From Erysipelotrichaceae bacterium (lineage in GTDB: Bacteria > Bacillota_I > Bacilli_A > Erysipelotrichales > Erysipelotrichaceae): a DNA stretch of 64,000 nt. The notes under the pieces are model-generated. The model did no database searches, was not told where the DNA came from, and worked only from the letters and a program-made list of their open reading frames with translations. Numbering within the stretch: position 1 is the first letter of the stretch; the number at the start of each line of letters is the position of its first letter. Made by a program: the position numbers and the translations under genes. Shown here in pieces: positions 61,515 to 64,000 of the stretch. The stretch is from the NCBI GenBank assembly GCA_017432885.1, contig JAFRIE010000024.1:98351-162350 (forward strand), in the 5' to 3' direction.

Positions 61515-62186
61515 TTAGTTGAAGAAGGAAATCATTGTTTCCATGTCTGCCGGGTCGTACGCGTCCGTAAAGACGACGACTGCCATGTAGTTGCCGGTTT
61601 TTCTGACGGCAACTTTCTGCGCAATCGGTATATCCTGTGTCGTATAGGATATATCAAGTGTACGGTAGTTGCACCCGGAAAGAGACAGATCGTACGGTCC
61701 AGAGCTTTCGATATTCTCATATATGTCGTTTATGTTCTTTAGGAATATATCAAGGTAGCCGTCTTCCGTGATGGAAAGAGCGTTCTCTGCCAGCAGATTT
61801 TCATAAACGATCACACAATTACTGTTGGTGAACGGATTATAGAACTGCGTTTCAGGAACATTGATTTCTCTTTCATAATCGGCATCCGTCCAGGAGCTTA
61901 GATCGACATTTGAATCGCCCAGATAAGCTTCAGCTAGTTCGTCATCACTCGTGACATCGTATGTTCCGGATAAACTGATAAGGATTCCTGTTGTCTCGTT
62001 GGTAAAGACCTTCTTGTCGCCATCCCATGATCCTCTGCTGAATTTGACCGTTTCTTCAACAGTAGGTTCTTCTGCGATGTTTTCCTCAACGGCAGGAGTT
62101 TCCTCCGCTTTCTCCTGCTTGGGTGAACAGCCTGTGACGGTGATCATCACTAGCAGAGAAAAAATGATACATAATGCTTTTTTCAT
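61515..62186 (-). CDS. Lipoprotein of unknown function
   Basis: 223 residues. Signal with lipobox VTGC (C20), then a Glu/Pro-rich linker and a domain of about 165 residues with no family recognised (FTNETTGILISLSGTYDV; NPFTNSNCVIVYENLL). Looks like the many small surface lipoproteins of Firmicutes with a lipocalin-like or PsbP-like domain. Single gene. Confidence 0.8.
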   Translation of the reverse strand: MKKALCIIFSLLVMITVTGCSPKQEKAEETPAVEENIAEEPTVEETVKFSRGSWDGDKKVFTNETTGILISLSGTYDVTSDDELAEAYLGDSNVDLSSWTDADYEREINVPETQFYNPFTNSNCVIVYENLLAENALSITEDGYLDIFLKNINDIYENIESSGPYDLSLSGCNYRTLDISYTTQDIPIAQKVAVRKTGNYMAVVVFTDAYDPADMETMISFFN

Positions 62187-62259
62187 TTTTCAACCTCTTC
62201 TATTTCTTGTTTTCATTTTATATTAAACCTGAAAGGGAACACAAACATTCTTATCAGTA

Positions 62260-62290
62260 GAAACACTCTCCTTTCTTAGGAGAGTGTTTC
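62260..62290. other. Hairpin at the end of a small gene
   Basis: Perfect 12-bp stem GAAACACTCTCC with its complement, 7-nt loop. It covers the stop codon of the small gene at 62276. T-richness follows only on the plus strand, so it might terminate plus-strand transcripts or stabilise the minus mRNA. Confidence 0.6.
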
Positions 62291-62494
62291 TTTTGTTTCT
62301 GATAATGATTTATTCAATGCCTCCAGTCCCGGGATCCATTTATCCTGTCCTTCTTCATAATCGAAAATGACGAATGTCAATTCAGCCTGGGCAACCGCCT
62401 TGGTTCCGCCTTCGTCTTCCGCAACGGTCCTTCTCGTCTGGAAAGACAGTACCAGCAGAATCATCATGAACAGAATCATTATTTTCTTTTTCAT
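62276..62494 (-). CDS. Small secreted or membrane peptide of unknown function
   Basis: 72 residues. Hydrophobic N-terminal segment (about 4-18) like a signal peptide, no lipobox cysteine, then a polar tail ending SETKETLS. Good ribosome binding site (AAAGAGG) before the ATG. It may be a real small exported peptide or the shortened remains of a larger surface protein; the neighbourhood contains other decayed genes. Confidence 0.5.
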   Translation of the reverse strand: MKKKIMILFMMILLVLSFQTRRTVAEDEGGTKAVAQAELTFVIFDYEEGQDKWIPGLEALNKSLSETKETLS

Positions 62495-62683
62495 GTTTTT
62501 TCCTCTTTAAACAATGTTCCATTTTCTTATACATGATTTCGATATTTGATAGTGATTTAATAATATAGACTATTTTTTCATTCGGGTCTTCGATCATCCC
62601 GTTGGATTCTGCTTCTGTCCTTTGATAGAGTTTTCTACAGATACATCTATAACGTTTTACAGGAGAAAGACCAAGGAACAAGC

Positions 62684-62785
62684 CGTATCGATCACCTGAG
62701 AAGCGGTGCCGCTGTAGGAAATATCAGACTGGAAAGAGAAGAATGGTATCGTCTTTATAAAGCGACAGGCAACAGACTGCCGTAG
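62684..62785 (+). pseudogene. C-terminal remnant of an aldo/keto reductase
   Basis: An open plus-strand frame ends at a TAG (62783-62785) with REEWYRLYKATGNRLP preceded by RIDHLRSGAAVGNIRL. This is like the C-terminal tail of YdhF-type aldo/keto reductases. The reading frame continues upstream to about 62582 but without the barrel, start codon or ribosome binding site. So only about 30-40 residues of an old gene are left, followed by its terminator. Confidence 0.5.
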
Positions 62786-62815
62786 ATCGTTTTCTGTATC
62801 TAGAACTTTTCAACA

Positions 62816-62848
62816 TTAAAAGATCCCTGTTTCAGCAGGGATCTTTTT
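62816..62848. terminator. Bidirectional intrinsic terminator
   Basis: 12-bp stem AAAAGATCCCTG paired to CAGGGATCTTTT, 6-nt loop, T runs on both sides. Probably the old terminator of the decayed reductase and now also of the frameshifted gene ending at 62860. Confidence 0.88.
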
Positions 62849-62859
62849 CAGATGAAGAA

Positions 62860-63521
62860 TTACATTGCCGTACTCAAGACGATCAGCAGCAGTCCTGAAA
62901 AATAGGTCAGACTGTTGGCTCTGATCAGCCATTTGTTGTTTCCAAGAATGAACTTGTAGGTCATCAGGATCATGTCTGAAACCATAAACAGCAAGGATCC
63001 GATCCCCATCATTACATATCTGCTGCCCTGCAGCAGCAGAACCATGCACAGTCCGTTCATCCCATGCGTAAATATCGACAGAAGATAAAAGGTAATAGGC
63101 CCTCTCATTTTCCCTAGTTTAAATACATCCGGTTTGAAACGGCACGCCAGGTTAAAGGCCAGGGTCATTCCTGCCGCAGCAACAAACACCCAGAAGTGTC
63201 CCTGATCGTATAGCCATGAGAAACCAGAACGATCTGTTCATATAGAGCAAAGCAGATGTTGCCGGCAAGAAAAAAGTCTCCACCCCGGCCAAAGTCAAAG
63301 ACCAGAAAAACATCTCCCAGCCAGGCCAGAATCAGGGCGGCGATCAGCAGTGTCTGATAACTGACAAAGTCATATTTCTGAAAGAATACATATAGCGCAA
63401 AGACCAGATACATGGTCGCCATCAGGTATTTGTTGATCATCCTGTAAGTCCTGTTTTCACCCGTCCGGGTATAAAAGTAACAGCACAGGGCAAGCAGATA
63501 TACCGCAACAAAAAGCGTCAT
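62860..63521 (-). pseudogene. Frameshifted YhhN family lysoplasmalogenase-like gene
   Basis: Two overlapping minus-strand frames together make one YhhN protein of about 220 residues. The first (from ATG 63521, SD AAGGAGGAAG) holds the first half with WLGDVFLVF; the second (to 62860) holds the second half with MVSDMILM. The break is at the A run at 63221-63223 (T run on the coding strand): one extra base there joins QIVLV to FSWLYDQGHFWVF in a continuous frame that aligns with the intact paralog at 24731-25408. Either a real pseudogene, a phase-variable gene or a sequencing error. Confidence 0.85.
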
Positions 63522-63747
63522 TCTTCCTCCTTACTGATCACAACCCAAAACAACAGCTCCTTCAGTAAACAAAACAGCCGTTACAACGATTATGATCATC
63601 GATTCTATGTCACAAAACATCTACAAGAATATTATAAAACAAGAAATCTGTTGTCATATAAAACATTCTCTTTCCTGTAAGGAAGAAAAAGCCTTAGGGA
63701 TCAGATACCACAAAGTTCTGCGCATCCTAAGACTTTTTATAACGTTT
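63522..63747 (-). other. Intergenic region with terminator
   Basis: 226 bp between the frameshifted gene and the partial BtpA-like gene. It is AT-rich. It holds the terminator at 63691-63740 and presumably the promoter of the frameshifted gene; no ORF of note. Confidence 0.4.
63691..63740 (-). terminator. Terminator of the partial BtpA-like gene
   Basis: Long imperfect stem: AAAAAGCCTTAGG pairs with CCTAAGACTTTTT with one mismatch; T run on the minus strand. Confidence 0.65.
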
Positions 63748-64000
63748 CTACAGTTTCTTCCTGTATTCCTTGACGATGTCCATGAACTCCCTGACCCTGG
63801 CTTCGTCGACCGGGTTCTCGAACCTGCCGTCGACCTTGAAGGTGGTGGCGCAGACGACACCGTCGGCCACGGAGAGCTGCCTTGTGACATTGTCCTTGTT
63901 GCAGCCGGTGTTGCAGAAGACAGGGGTCTTCTTCACCGCCGTCTTGACCTGGGAGAGGATCTGGGTGTCGGTCTCCGATCCCGCCGTGAGTCCGGAGACG
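63748..64000 (-). CDS. BtpA/SgcQ family protein (partial, N-terminus outside window)
   Basis: The frame is open to the right edge and codes at least 83 residues. VSGLTAGSETDTQ, PVFCNTGCNKDNVT, ADGVVCATTFKVDG and ENPVDEARVREF match the C-terminal half of BtpA/SgcQ proteins, as at 47539-48327. A GTG at 63936 inside the frame is not the start. Almost every third codon position is G or C, unlike the rest of the window, so it may be a very highly expressed gene or a recent arrival. Confidence 0.8.
   Translation of the reverse strand, partial: VSGLTAGSETDTQILSQVKTAVKKTPVFCNTGCNKDNVTRQLSVADGVVCATTFKVDGRFENPVDEARVREFMDIVKEYRKKL

Larger units (their letters stand above)
62495..62859. other. Decayed intergenic stretch
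   Basis: 365 bp without an intact gene. The part from about 62520 to 62640 is AT-rich with nothing recognisable. From about 62684 it holds an aldo/keto reductase remnant on the plus strand, then a terminator. Confidence 0.5.

Overview
The window looks like chromosomal DNA of a Bacillota (Firmicutes) bacterium, most likely a gut-type member near the Erysipelotrichales. The evidence is indirect: mid-range GC by eye, AAGGAG-type ribosome binding sites, U-tailed hairpin terminators, a perfect CcpA-type cre site, a Bacillus-like EF-P, BMP-family nucleoside ABC genes and a PASTA protein. The lineage is an inference, because no rRNA or marker gene fixes it. I found no tRNA, rRNA, IS element, phage, CRISPR array or origin. 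No gene looks like a helix-turn-helix transcription factor.

Layout. 1-5.5 kb: partial membrane protein, ABC-F ATPase, TudS-like protein, Tyr phosphatase, flavin/Fe-S enoate-reductase-type enzyme. 5.6-12.3 kb: ruvX, then a minus-strand sugar ABC operon (solute-binding protein, internal terminator, ATPase, two permeases, an unknown P-loop protein) and a second Tyr phosphatase. 12.3-16.6 kb: unknown gene coupled to a 5'-nucleotidase-family enzyme, a YnbB-like PLP enzyme, a CPBP protease. 16.7-19.8 kb: GNAT, SDR, efp, PnuC-like protein. 19.9-32 kb: a TetM-like GTPase fused to a Rae1/YacP-type nuclease; an MFS, hydrolase and YhhN operon; a GAF-ABC ATPase with a 1277-residue coiled-coil FtsX permease; an M20 peptidase.

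32-44.6 kb, minus strand: a compact 13-gene operon behind a promoter that overlaps the cre site. It encodes a BMP lipoprotein, ABC ATPase and two permeases, then PfkB kinase, SIS, YjbQ, SIS, YjbQ, THEP1-SWIM, a TrpF-like barrel, a second PfkB kinase and a nucleoside hydrolase. The twice-repeated SIS+YjbQ pair, a TrpF-like protein lacking the usual cysteine and a PfkB protein lacking the usual catalytic aspartate suggest a new catabolic pathway for a nucleoside-like or N-glycosidic compound. This is my best candidate for an undescribed system.

45-64 kb: stand-alone purD; a deformylase-methyltransferase fusion; BtpA/SgcQ protein; small membrane proteins; PHP phosphoesterase; PASTA protein; membrane GDPD; PIN/NYN-like protein with a Lys-rich linker; ABC-2 exporter; a Ldh2-malic enzyme-adenine deaminase operon; lipoprotein; then a decayed stretch with an aldo/keto reductase remnant and a frameshifted lysoplasmalogenase; finally a partial BtpA/SgcQ gene with very GC-rich codon use.

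Overarching signals: at least six genes, and one 8-codon leader ORF, have a -10 hexamer only 6-7 nt before the start codon and no Shine-Dalgarno, which suggests leaderless transcripts. Both solute-binding-protein genes are followed by an intrinsic terminator before their permease/ATPase genes.
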